From positions 1 through 64,000 of the forward strand of contig JADJOG010000006.1 of assembly GCA_016713865.1 (NCBI GenBank): a DNA stretch of 64,000 bases, read 5' to 3'. This document shows positions 8,977 through 17,896 of this stretch, piece after piece. The notes beneath the pieces were generated by a model. That model saw only the letters and a program-made list of their open reading frames with translations, did not search any database and had not been told where the DNA came from. A program made the translations under genes and the position numbers. The DNA is from Flavobacteriales bacterium (GTDB taxonomy: Bacteria; Bacteroidota; Bacteroidia; Flavobacteriales_F; PHOS-HE28). Position 1 is the stretch's first letter. The number at the start of each line of letters is the position of its first letter.

Positions 8977-9564
8977 ATGAGGAAATACCTGGGATTGATC
9001 ATCGCTGTGGGCTTCATCGGCATCGTCGCCATGTGGCTCATGAGCTTCTACAATGGCACTGTGAGCGCCAATGAATCGGTGGAGAAGACCTGGGGCGATG
9101 TGCTCGTGCGCTACCAGGAACGCGCCGATAAGACGAAGAATCTGCTGGAGATCGTGAAGGGCGCGGCGGATTTCGAGCAGGAAACGCTCACCGAGGTGAT
9201 CGAGGCCCGCAGCAAAGCCAGCTCGATCAACCTCACCGCCGACCAACTGACCCCCGAGAACCTGAAGGCCTTCGAGGATGCGCAGGCGCAATTCACCGGA
9301 GCGCTCTCACGGCTCATGGTAACCGTTGAGCGTTATCCTGACTTGAAAGCCGTTGCCGCATTCCGTGACTTCCAGGCGCAGTATGAAGGCATGGAGAATC
9401 GTATCAGCGTAGAGCGCCGGAAATTCAACGATGCCGTCCGGGTGTACAACCTGCTGTGAAGCGCTTCCTGGTAATCTGCTCGCTGGCATGTTCGGCTTCT
9501 GAAAAGGGCTACTTCCAAGCGGCCGAGGGCACGGAGAACGCGCCTCGACATCTCGTTCACGTGA
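8977..9564 (+). CDS. lemA: LemA family protein (frameshifted near its C-terminus)
   Basis: This is a membrane-anchored helical protein of the LemA family, of unknown biochemical role, usually paired with TPM-domain proteins. One N-terminal transmembrane segment (YLGLIIAVGFIGIVAMWLM) precedes the helical bundle with NESVEKTWGDVLVRYQERAD, LSRLMVTVERYPDLKA and RISVERRKFNDAVRVYN. The first frame stops at 9459 after VRVYNLL, but the conserved LemA ending EKGYFQAAEGTENAP continues in another frame at 9500-9542. A further shift gives a stop at 9562-9564 that overlaps the GTG start of the next gene. The gap between the two parts indicates at least two indels. It begins a lemA-TPM-TPM operon. Confidence 0.88.
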
Positions 9565-10004
9565 ACCCGATAACCGCTGAGGATTTCCTGACGGAGCAGG
9601 ACCGCCAACGTGTGGCGGATTCAATCGCTGAAGCCGAGCTCCGCACCAGTGGCGAGATCCGGGTGCACATTGAGGATCACATCGAAGAAGGGCTTCTCGA
9701 CCACGCGGCTTTCATCTTCGAATCGCTCGGCATGCACCGCACGCGCGATCGAAATGCCGTCCTCATCTATGTGTGCGTGGCCGATAGGCAGGTAGCCATA
9801 CTCGGCGACCAGGGAATCAATGATCGTGTCCCATCGGTCTTCTGGCATGATGCGATCGGGGTGCTGAAGCTCCATTTCGCCGCAGGGCGCCATGCCGACG
9901 GGCTTTGCGAAGCAGTGCGCATGGTGGGGGAGAAGCTGAAGGCTTATTTCCCATTTGCTGCTGACGACCGCAACGAACTGTCGAACGAAGTGACCTTCGG
10001 ATGA
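9561..10004 (+). CDS. TPM domain protein (short, soluble form), 147 aa
   Basis: The TPM domain (also called DUF477, or TLP18.3/Psb32/MOLO-1) covers essentially the whole protein: QRVADSIAEAELRTSGEIRV, RNAVLIYVCVADRQVAILGD, then GVLKLHFAAGRHADGLCEAV. It has no signal peptide or membrane span. The family is linked to membrane-protein maintenance and in some members phosphatase activity; nothing here proves activity. The start is assigned at GTG 9561 because the GTGA overlaps the inferred lemA stop, a tight translational coupling. The frame is also open upstream only because the frameshifted LemA tail fuses into it. Confidence 0.82.
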   Translation: MNPITAEDFLTEQDRQRVADSIAEAELRTSGEIRVHIEDHIEEGLLDHAAFIFESLGMHRTRDRNAVLIYVCVADRQVAILGDQGINDRVPSVFWHDAIGVLKLHFAAGRHADGLCEAVRMVGEKLKAYFPFAADDRNELSNEVTFG

Positions 10005-10797
10005 GGCTGGTTCTGTTGGTCATATGGCTCCTAGGCAGTGCGGTTGCTACCAACGCCGCCCGTTTCAACTGCTCGCTGGCCAAGCCAGATGATCAGGAGC
10101 GCTTGGCCTTCAGCTACGCTAAGCTGCTCAGCGATTCTGAGTTGGCGCGCATCAATGATCGACTGGTGGCGTTCGCGCGCGAAACGAGCAATCAGTTCCT
10201 GCTCGTCATCGTCGACACGCTATGCGGAATGGAGGCCAGTGACCTGGCATTCGAGATCGGCGAGCGCTGGGGAATCGGCCAGCAGGGCTTCGATAATGGA
10301 TTGGTTTTCCTGGTGAAGCCCATTGGAGGCGCTGGCGATCGCAAGGTCTTCATTGCCACCGGCTATGGATTGGAAGGCGCAATACCCGATGCCACCTGCA
10401 AGCGGATAGTAGAGGAGGAGGTGATTCCGCGATTCAAGCGGGGCGCTTCGCGGAAGGGGTTGAAGCCGCTCTGGATGTCCTCATTCCCCTGGCCAAAGGT
10501 GAATTCGATCACCGCGATTACGGTAGGCAACGGGTGCCTTGGGGGCTACTGCTTTTCATTCTGGTGTTCATCGCGATCATGGTGCTGTCATGGCGCAAGA
10601 GGGTGAATAGTTACGCGCGCACCAACAAGCTCGATTTCTGGACCGCTATGTGGCTATTGAGCCAGATGGACCAGCGGCACAGGGGCGTTTTCCGGAGCGG
10701 GCACCGCTCTGGCGGCTTCGGCGGATCCAGCGGAGGGGGATTCGGCGGTTTCGGTGGCGGCAGTTTCGGCGGTGGGGGTGCAGGGGGATCCTGGTAA
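10001..10797 (+). CDS. TPM domain membrane protein with Gly-rich tail (frameshifted)
   Basis: This is a YgcG-like protein. It has a signal peptide (MRLVLLVIWLLGSAVATNAA) and an extracytoplasmic TPM domain (LLSDSELARINDRLVAFARE, QFLLVIVDTL, FDNGLVFLVKPIGGAGDRKV, IATGYGLEGAIPDATCKRIV). A C-terminal transmembrane segment (WGLLLFILVFIAIMVLSW) and a cytoplasmic Gly/Ser/Phe repeat tail (FGGSSGGGFGGFGGGSFGGG) follow. The ATG overlaps the upstream stop (ATGA). The TPM domain breaks frame near 10437: reading frame 1 from there gives the family's RFAEGVEAALDVLIPLAKG. The Gly-rich tail is usual for the family. It is coupled with lemA and the short TPM gene. Confidence 0.85.
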
Positions 10798-10818
10798 TCG
10801 GCTCAACGGGATCACGCA

Positions 10819-11562
10819 ATGGCATTCAGCAAATGGATCGGAGGCGGCCTAGGATTCACCATCCTCGGGCCCATCGGCGGCATCATCGGATTCGCCGTAG
10901 GCGCCATGCTCGACCACATGAGCGACGCAAGCGCGCAAGACCAGGCCAGCCAGCCCCGCGGATCACGGGCCCAAGCCGCCACTGGTGGCGATCTGGCCGT
11001 GAGCCTCGTTGTGTTAACCGCTGCCATCATGAAAGTCGATGGTCGCGTGACACAGGGTGAACTGGACCATGTTCGGCGATTCTTCAATCAGCAGTTCGGT
11101 GCAGCGCGTAGCGGTGAACTATCGATCCTGTTGCGCGATGTACTGAAGCGGAGGTCCCCGTGCAGGAGGTGCGCGCAGATGCGCCATCACATGCCGCATC
11201 CCGTGCGCCTCCAACTCATGCACTACCTCATCGGCTTAGCCAATGCTGATGGACGAGTTGACCGCGCCGAGTTCGACCTGCTCCGGACCATCGCGCACGC
11301 CTTAGGCATTAGCGAAAAGGATCTCGGATCGCTGAGTGCGATGTTCCGGCAGGCGGATCCGCAGGCCGCCTACCAAGTGCTGGAGATAGAGCCATCCGCA
11401 TCGGAGGCCGAGGTGAAGAAAGCCTATCGTCGAATGGCCATGAAATACCACCCCGACAAGGTGGCGCAGCTGGGCGAGGAAGTGCAGAAGGCGGCGCACG
11501 AGAAGTTCAAGAAAGTGCAAGAAGCCTACGAATCGATCCTGCAGGAGAGGGGCATGCGGTAA
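10819..11562 (+). CDS. TerB-like/DnaJ domain protein (DjlA-type co-chaperone), 247 aa
   Basis: A glycine-rich hydrophobic N-terminus (GLGFTILGPIGGIIGFAVGA) is followed by a TerB-like helical domain (about residues 55-165: VVLTAAIMKVDGRVTQGELD, ANADGRVDRAEFDLLRTIAH). The C-terminal J domain (about 180-245) has the diagnostic HPD in MAMKYHPDKVAQLGEEVQ. It probably stimulates DnaK ATPase at the membrane. Residues around LKRRSPCRRCAQM look out of frame: the neighbouring frame reads KREVPVQEVRAQM, which fits the TerB region, so two compensating indels near 11150-11185 are likely. Confidence 0.85.
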   Translation: MAFSKWIGGGLGFTILGPIGGIIGFAVGAMLDHMSDASAQDQASQPRGSRAQAATGGDLAVSLVVLTAAIMKVDGRVTQGELDHVRRFFNQQFGAARSGELSILLRDVLKRRSPCRRCAQMRHHMPHPVRLQLMHYLIGLANADGRVDRAEFDLLRTIAHALGISEKDLGSLSAMFRQADPQAAYQVLEIEPSASEAEVKKAYRRMAMKYHPDKVAQLGEEVQKAAHEKFKKVQEAYESILQERGMR

Positions 11563-11625
11563 GCGCTTCAGAGCTTCATTTATTTTAACGGTGCATGACT
11601 TCTGAGGCTGCGAAAGGCCAACGGT

Positions 11626-11633
11626 TACATTTG
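11626..11633 (+). promoter_or_regulatory. Promoter -7 box (TACATTTG) for the foldase operon
   Basis: This is an exact TAnnTTTG match 31 bases upstream of the ATG at 11665, in the only sizeable gap before the operon. The -33 element is weak. Confidence 0.6.
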
Positions 11634-11664
11634 GCACCCTTTCAACCAGCTTATCCTCAGTGCA

Positions 11665-13821
11665 ATGACAAGAAAACTGATCGTCGGCGCGGCCTTCATG
11701 GCTCTCTGCATGCTTCATGTGAATGCGCAGAACGGCGCAGCTGACCCGGTTCTCATGACCGTTGATGGCCAGTCCGTTACACGCGGTGAGTTCGAGGCCA
11801 TCTACAAGAAGAACAACAAGGAAGTGAGCGTCACCAAAGAGGCGCTCGATGAATACTTGGAACTCTTCATCAATTACAAGTTGAAGGTGCGCGAGGCGGA
11901 AAAGCTCGGAATGGACACCATCACCAAGTTCCGCAATGAGCTTGATGGCTATCGCAAGCAATTGGCCCGGCCATACCTGATCGATCGTGAGTTGAACGAG
12001 GCGCTCCTGCGAGAAGCCTTCGATAGGAGTCAGCAGGAAGTGCGTGCGAGCCACGTCCTGGTCACGGTGGGGCCTGATGCTTCGCCAGAGGATACACTGG
12101 CCGCTTGGCGCAAGATCACCGCGCTGCGCGACCGGGTGATGAAGGGCGAGGATTTCGCTGCTCTTGCGAAGGCCAGCAGCGAGGATCCAAGCGCCTCGAA
12201 GAACAGTGGCGATCTGGGCTGGTTCAGTGCGCTTCAGATGGTTTACCCATTCGAGAATGCCGCCTTCAACACGAAGGTGGGCGAAGTGAGCACGCCAGTG
12301 CGCACGCGTTTCGGCTACCACATCCTGAAGGTCGCCGGCAAGCGCCCAGCACGTGGGCAGGTGAAGGTGGCGCATGTGATGCTGCGCAGCACCGATGGGG
12401 ATGATGCGCAGAAGCAAGCAACATCCGAGCAGCGCATCCGCGAGATCCACCGCCAGATCAAGGACGGCACGCTGAGCTTTGCTGATGCCGCTCTGAAGTA
12501 CAGCGACGACGAGAGCTCCAACACGAAAGGTGGTGAGCTCGGGCAATTCGGCACGGGCAAGATGATCGAGGAGTTCGAGGATGCGGCCTTTGCCCTGAAA
12601 GAGCCCGGTCAGGTGAGCGAGCCGGTGAAGTCGCGTTTCGGATGGCACATCATCAAGAGCATCGAGATCATCCCGCCTCCGGGCTTCGAGCAGGCCAAAT
12701 CGGAACTCAAGAGCAAGATCGCGCGCGACAGCCGTGCGGAGATCACGCGCAAGGCCTTCATGGCCAAGCTCAAGCGCGAGTACGATTTCGTCGTGTTCCC
12801 GGGTAATGTGAAGCAGGTGTATGCCTTGGTCGATACCACCATCTTCAAGAAAGGAACCGCCACCACCGATACCATGTTGCGCAAGCAGATGGTGGAGGGC
12901 GTTTTCGTCAAAGGCAAAGGCAAGAAGGCCTTGCGGTATCGTCGGGAGCTGGCGGGAGCCATTAGTGGCGGCCGGATGCTGGCTGTGCGCAGCAGGCCCT
13001 ATGAGGAAATGACCCAGACCATGGACGATACCGTTGTGGTGCGCGATCTCATGGAAGGGTGGGCCTATGACCGTAAGAAAGCCGCCAAGCTCACGAAACC
13101 CGTGTTCATGTACGCGGGCCAAGCATTCACCCAGCGCGACCTGCTCGATCAATTGGAAGTCCGCCAGCGTCGCGAGCGCGCTGTTCCGATCCCTGGCTAT
13201 ATTGATGCCCGGGTGAGCGAGATCGCTGAAGAGCGAATACTGGCCCACGAGGATGAGCAGCTCGAGCGCAAGTACAGCGAATTCCGCCTGCTCATGAAGG
13301 AGTACCGCGATGGTATCCTGCTCTTTGAGCTCACTGACCAGAAGGTGTGGAGCAAAGCCGTGAAGGACAGCGCCGGCCTGGCCGCGTTCCACACAGCGAA
13401 CACGGACCGCTTCATGTGGCCGAAGCGATATGAGAGCGACTTATACACCTGTACCAATACCAGCGTGTCCAAAGCCGTGCGCGCGCTGCACAAGCGTGGG
13501 AAACGCGGGAACGACCTCATGACCGCGGCTAACAAAGACAATGCGCTGAACCTCTCCATTGATAGCGGCACCTTCTCGGAGGAGGAGAAGCCGATGCTCA
13601 AAGGACTTGCGGCTGGCTTGAGCAAGGATATCCCTCGCGATGGTCAAGTGGTCTTCGCCGATGTGAAGCGTGTGCTCCCTCCTGCGGCGAAATCGCTCGA
13701 TGAAGCTCGTGGTCTGATCACGGCAGCCTATCAGGATCAGCTGGAGAAGGATTGGCTGGCTGAATTGCGAGCCAAATACGCGGTCACGGTGGATAAGGCA
13801 GTGCTCTATTCGATCCGGTGA
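11665..13821 (+). CDS. Periplasmic peptidyl-prolyl isomerase with two parvulin domains, 718 aa
   Basis: It is a chaperone/foldase for exported and outer-membrane proteins. The signal peptide is MTRKLIVGAAFMALCMLHVNAQ. It has a SurA-N-like helical region (LMTVDGQSVTRGEFEAIYKK) and two PpiC rotamase domains. Domain 1 (about residues 125-225) carries EVRASHVLV, GDLGWFSALQMVYPFENAAF and TRFGYHILKV; domain 2 (about 230-330) carries KVAHVMLRS, GGELGQFGTGKMIEEFEDAA and RFGWHIIK. A long C-terminal region (about 390-700) contains a third helical SurA-like segment. The frame is clean. The stop overlaps the next start (GTGA). It is the first of three foldase genes followed by a MoxR ATPase, a standard Bacteroidota cluster. 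Confidence 0.9.
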   Translation: MTRKLIVGAAFMALCMLHVNAQNGAADPVLMTVDGQSVTRGEFEAIYKKNNKEVSVTKEALDEYLELFINYKLKVREAEKLGMDTITKFRNELDGYRKQLARPYLIDRELNEALLREAFDRSQQEVRASHVLVTVGPDASPEDTLAAWRKITALRDRVMKGEDFAALAKASSEDPSASKNSGDLGWFSALQMVYPFENAAFNTKVGEVSTPVRTRFGYHILKVAGKRPARGQVKVAHVMLRSTDGDDAQKQATSEQRIREIHRQIKDGTLSFADAALKYSDDESSNTKGGELGQFGTGKMIEEFEDAAFALKEPGQVSEPVKSRFGWHIIKSIEIIPPPGFEQAKSELKSKIARDSRAEITRKAFMAKLKREYDFVVFPGNVKQVYALVDTTIFKKGTATTDTMLRKQMVEGVFVKGKGKKALRYRRELAGAISGGRMLAVRSRPYEEMTQTMDDTVVVRDLMEGWAYDRKKAAKLTKPVFMYAGQAFTQRDLLDQLEVRQRRERAVPIPGYIDARVSEIAEERILAHEDEQLERKYSEFRLLMKEYRDGILLFELTDQKVWSKAVKDSAGLAAFHTANTDRFMWPKRYESDLYTCTNTSVSKAVRALHKRGKRGNDLMTAANKDNALNLSIDSGTFSEEEKPMLKGLAAGLSKDIPRDGQVVFADVKRVLPPAAKSLDEARGLITAAYQDQLEKDWLAELRAKYAVTVDKAVLYSIR

Positions 13822-14666
13822 GCCTCGCTCGAGCAGCGCGCCTGACCCTCGCGATCGCGCCGGTGCTCTGGGGCTGCAGCGGCATGTGGGATGATGAGGA
13901 TCCGATTGTCGCCAGGGCATTCGACCGCCAATTGCGTTGGAGCGAGCTCCGGTTGGTGATCCCGATCAGTGCTGATCCCGTTGATAGCGCGGCCATGGCC
14001 GAAGCGTATGTGGACAATTGGCTCCGCCAGCAAGTGGAACTGCACCACGCCGAACTGAACCTCGAGCCTTCGCGCAAGGAATTCGAGACCGAGCTGCGCG
14101 ATTACCGCAATTCATTGCTGCTCTTCGCGTTCGAGGAAGAGCTTGTTCGGCAGCGCCTGGATACGGTGATCAGTGAGGGGGAGATCGAGGCTTATTATCA
14201 GGCGAACAGCCATGAGTTCGATTTAACCGACGACCTCCTCCGTGCCCGGTGGTTCGTCATCAATACCGATGATCGGAAAGCCTTTGCACGCATCAAGGAC
14301 CGTTTCCTTTCCGGCAAGGACAGCGATATGCGAGAAGTGGAGATCGCGCTGGTCCAGCGCGGCATCGCGTTCACCGACCGAACCGCACAATGGCTCACCG
14401 CAGTTGAATTGCGCAACGAGGTGCCGATTGATGCATTACCGAGCACTGGCCCGGATGGCAAGCGCATGGTTTGGCAAGCGGATGACTCGGCATGGTTCCT
14501 CGACATCATCGAACTTCGCCCTCGACACGCCCCTGCGCCCATTGAGATCGCCCGACACGATATCAGGACTATACTTCTCAATCGACGCAAGACCGACCTG
14601 GTGGCTCGAATGCGTCAAGACCTCTACGAAAATGCACTGGCAGCCAAGCAAGCGGAGCGCCTATAA
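13818..14666 (+). CDS. Putative peptidyl-prolyl isomerase-like lipoprotein, 282 aa
   Basis: The second gene of the foldase operon. The GTG at 13818 overlaps the previous stop. The N-terminus MSLARAARLTLAIAPVLWGC ends in a lipobox-like WGC-S, so a lipid-anchored periplasmic protein is likely. The remainder is helical and acidic (VDNWLRQQVELHHAELNLEP, ISEGEIEAYYQANSHEFDL) and resembles the chaperone half of SurA/PpiC proteins. No clear parvulin rotamase signature is present, so it may be a chaperone without isomerase activity. Its position between two PpiC proteins supports a role in the same outer-membrane protein folding path. Confidence 0.78.
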   Translation: MSLARAARLTLAIAPVLWGCSGMWDDEDPIVARAFDRQLRWSELRLVIPISADPVDSAAMAEAYVDNWLRQQVELHHAELNLEPSRKEFETELRDYRNSLLLFAFEEELVRQRLDTVISEGEIEAYYQANSHEFDLTDDLLRARWFVINTDDRKAFARIKDRFLSGKDSDMREVEIALVQRGIAFTDRTAQWLTAVELRNEVPIDALPSTGPDGKRMVWQADDSAWFLDIIELRPRHAPAPIEIARHDIRTILLNRRKTDLVARMRQDLYENALAAKQAERL

Positions 14667-16019
14667 TCGTGCGGCAGGTTGGGCGTTTGCACTCTTCAGT
14701 GCCTTCCCTTGTTCTGCTCAACCAGGAACCCAGCTGATTGATGGAATCAGCGCGGTGGTCGGTCGCGAGCCTATCCTGCGGTCCGATCTGGTCGTCCGTT
14801 TAGATCAAGCGCGCCAGCAATCGGAACTCAAGGGCCTCGAACTCGAGTGCGATATCCTGGAAGATGCCCTTTACGAGAAACTCCTGCTCGAGCACGCTAA
14901 GCTCGATAGCGTAGCGGTAGACGATGCGCAGGTGAACGGTGAATTGGAGCGGCGGGTACGTTATTTCGTTTCTCAGATCGGCAGCGAGCGAAAACTGGAG
15001 GAGTTCTATGGTAAATCGATCGCCGAGATCAAGGCCGATTTCAGGCAGCAGGTGCGCGACCAATTGCTCGTGCAGCAGATGCAACAGGCGATCACCGACG
15101 ATGCGCGGATCACCCCTCGTGAAGTGAAGCGCTTCTTCGAGCAGATCCCCGAGGATAGCATCCCCTTGATCAGCGCTGAGGTGGAGTATGCGATGATCCT
15201 ACGGGTTCCCAAGCCCAGCGAAGATGAAGTTCGCCGCGTGAGGCGCCGCATGGAGGAGCATCGTGAGGCAGTGGTGGCCGGTGGCAAGGAGTTCTGCACG
15301 ATTGCCATCCTTTACTCAGAGGATCCTGGTTCAGCAAAGGAATGTGGTGAACTGGGCATGGTGCCGCCCGGCGTCATGGTGCCGGAGTTCGACGCGGTAG
15401 CCATCAGCTTGCGTGAAGGAGAACTCTCGCAGGTGGTCCGCACGCAGTACGGCTGGCACTTCATGCAGCTTATCGAACGGCGCGGTGAGCAGTACAACGC
15501 TCGCCATGTGCTCATGCGCCCACAAGTCTCAAACAGCGACCTCACCATTGCTCGGGAAACCTGGATAGCCTCCGATTGGCCATGTCCAACCAAGGCATCG
15601 ATTTCGGAAAAGCCGCAGCCGACAACAGTGACGATGAGGAGAGCCGAGCCCAGAATGGACTCATGATCGAGCCCAACAGCAACAGTGCTCGTTGGCCGAT
15701 ACGCGATCTGGATCAACAGGTGTTCTTCGTGCTCGATAAGCTTAAGCCAGGTGAGGTGAGTGAGCCTCAGGTTGTTGTGCAGCCCGATGGAACCAAGGCA
15801 TACCGCCTCCTGAAGCTCCTTTCGCGCACTGATCCGCATCGGGCCAACCTGAAGGATGATTATCGGCTTCTCATGCAAGCCGCTGAGGGCCGCATGCGGT
15901 CCGAATTGATTGATAAGTGGATAAACGAGCACATCGCTTCCACATTCGTGCGGATAGACCCAGTGCATCGCGCTTGCCCATTCAAATACCCCTGGAACAA
16001 GGAAAATAGCGGTCAATGA
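14632..16019 (+). CDS. SurA-like periplasmic peptidyl-prolyl isomerase (one frameshift)
   Basis: The SurA N-domain is visible (IDGISAVVGREPILRSDLVV and EKLLLEHAKLDSVAVDDAQV), then a parvulin domain (ISAEVEYAMIL, CGELGMVPPGVMVPEFDAVA, RTQYGWHFMQLIERRGEQYN), then a second partial rotamase region and a short tail. The most plausible start is ATG 14632, giving a signal peptide ending FSAFPCSAQ and overlapping the preceding gene by 35 bases. The frame breaks at about 15551-15558 in a GGGAAA run: shifting one base reads NLDSLRLAMSNQGIDFGKAA and continues to 16019. The stop overlaps the moxR start. It is the third foldase of the operon. Confidence 0.87.
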
Positions 16020-16996
16020 CCGCCCAAAGCATGAACAGCAGTCAAGAGGATGTGCGCCATGCCGAACGTTTCGGCGAGCGGTATAGAGCGTTGAAGCGGG
16101 AAGTGAACAAGGTCATTATCGGTCAGGACGAGGCCGTTGACCACGTGCTGCTCGGCATTTTCAGTCGTGGCCATTGCCTGCTTGTAGGTGTGCCAGGTCT
16201 GGCTAAGACCCTTCTGGTGAACACAGTGGCCCGAGCGTTAGGCCTCACGTTCAGCCGCATTCAATTCACCCCGGATTTGATGCCCAGCGACATTATCGGG
16301 GCTGAGATATTGGGTGAGGACCGGCGTTTCCGGTTCATCAAAGGTCCATTGTTCGCCAATCTGGTCCTTGCTGATGAGATCAACCGGACGCCGCCAAAGA
16401 CCCAGGCGGCCTTGCTGGAAGCCATGCAGGAGAGACATGTTACAGCGGCTGGACAAACGATGCCGCTGCCTGACCCGTTCTTCGTGCTGGCCACGCAGAA
16501 CCCGATTGAGCAGGAGGGAACCTACCCCTTGCCAGAGGCACAGCTCGATCGATTCATGTTCGATATTCGGGTTGACTATCCGAGCTTCGAGGAGGAGGTG
16601 GCAGTGGTGAAGGCGACCACCAGCGATTCTCAACCGGAAGTGCACCCCGTGCTCAGCGCTGAAGAGATCATTTTGTACCAAGGTCTTGTCAGGCGCCTGC
16701 CCGTTGCCGACAATGTGCTCCAATACGCGGTAAGGCTCACGGGGCGCACCCGCCCTGCGGCCAGTGGCGCACCCGCGATCATTGCCGAGCATGTGGCATG
16801 GGGTGCTGGGCCGCGCGCTTCGCAATACCTGGTGATCGGAGCCAAGGCGCACGCGCTGGCGCATGGCCGCTTTTCACCGGATATCGCCGATGTGCAGGCC
16901 GTGGCGCTTCCGATCCTTCGTCATCGCATGGTGCGCAATTACAAGGCTGAAGCAGAAGGCATCACCGTGGATCGCCTTGTGAAGGAGATCCTCTAA
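16016..16996 (+). CDS. MoxR family AAA+ ATPase, 326 aa
   Basis: A cytoplasmic AAA+ ATPase of the MoxR/RavA group, thought to act as a chaperone for assembling or activating protein complexes. Walker A is GVPGLAKT (about residues 57-64), Walker B is LADEINR, and the sensor region is FFVLATQNPIEQEGTYPLPE with a following Arg finger candidate in AQLDRFMF. The C-terminal lid is helical (HALAHGRFSPDIADVQAVAL). The start overlaps the SurA stop (ATGA), so it is co-translated with the three foldases. The partner VWA-domain genes usually seen with MoxR are not in the window downstream; secreted proteins follow instead. Confidence 0.92.
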   Translation: MTAQSMNSSQEDVRHAERFGERYRALKREVNKVIIGQDEAVDHVLLGIFSRGHCLLVGVPGLAKTLLVNTVARALGLTFSRIQFTPDLMPSDIIGAEILGEDRRFRFIKGPLFANLVLADEINRTPPKTQAALLEAMQERHVTAAGQTMPLPDPFFVLATQNPIEQEGTYPLPEAQLDRFMFDIRVDYPSFEEEVAVVKATTSDSQPEVHPVLSAEEIILYQGLVRRLPVADNVLQYAVRLTGRTRPAASGAPAIIAEHVAWGAGPRASQYLVIGAKAHALAHGRFSPDIADVQAVALPILRHRMVRNYKAEAEGITVDRLVKEIL

Positions 16997-17065
16997 GCTG
17001 CCTGGATTCGGCCGCTGGCATTTGTGGGCCGCGACGGTTTAGCTTTGGAAGCAATTCCGAAGAAC

Positions 17066-17885
17066 ATGAGATTCAATCACCTCGCATCCGCTGCATTCAT
17101 CGCGCTTGTTTGTCGAGTCACGCCGGCGATGGGGCAATTCCCACTGGTCGATATCAGCTTGCAGCACGATCAGCTGAACGCCCAACTCCGCGTGCATCTG
17201 CGTGCGAAATGATCAGGACTTCGGACAGGTCATTAGCAATATCGTGTTCACAGTCCGTTGGCCTGAAGCATCCCCAGCAACATTAGGCCTTGGAGCGAGT
17301 GCTTGGTGCCCGCCGCCGAATCAGGCCTTGAACATAGGCCCCTCTGCCACTGCTGTTCCAGGCAATGGCTTCCGCTATCGGACCTATAGTTCGATTGGTC
17401 TCGCACAGATCGCTGCATTGCAGGATGATGCAGGTTGTGGCCAGTCTTTGATGGCGAATGAATGGGCCCACGTGCTCACCATCCCCGTGAATGCCGATCC
17501 AGGAGGCACTGTGTTCGACATCGCTGACGATGACTTCAGCCTGCAGGATAACAGGAATTTCTACGTTTCCCTGAACGGCGTTCCTTCCACAGGAGCGATC
17601 TTCACTTACACGGCTAATGCGGTAGAGCAGGACGATACGATGCTGGAGCAAAGGGTCATTGCCCCGAATCCTGCCGCTGCTGGCTCCATGATTACGATAC
17701 TTGGCGCTGGTCGGGATGGTTCATGGAGCGCGCAGTTGCTTGATGCGAGCGGGCGTGTCATTCGCTCCTGGCAGGGAGCGCAATGGCCTGTTCGGCTCTC
17801 CACCATGGATCAAGCGCCAGGCATCTATGCGGTGCGTTTGGAGCATGCGGGTTTGATGAGCATCTGTAAGCTTGTCATTGAATAA
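17066..17885 (+). CDS. T9SS-secreted protein with cohesin-like domain (one frameshift)
   Basis: The signal peptide is MRFNHLASAAFIALVCRVTPAMG. It is followed by a beta-sandwich that closely matches the N-terminal domain of the giant protein encoded from 21847. Shared landmarks are V-DI-L at the start, FTVRW...SPAT-G, W-CP-PN-A, GNGF-YRTY--IG, and NFFVSLNG/NFYVSLNG at the end. The fold pattern resembles cohesin-type domains, which is an inference. The C-terminus is a T9SS type A domain (RVIAPNPAAAGSMITILGAG, LLDASGRVIRSW, APGIYAVRLEHAG). Frame 17066 ends at 17212 and the rest opens at 17202, so one indel near 17205-17212 separates the first 48 residues from the remainder. Confidence 0.78.
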
Positions 17886-17896
17886 GGGTCACTGAG

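Noticed and set aside
11302..13392. A 696-codon open frame antisense to the PpiC gene
   Set aside because: It is a codon-bias shadow: rich in His, Leu and Ala, without domain motifs, and lying exactly opposite a gene with two clear parvulin domains.
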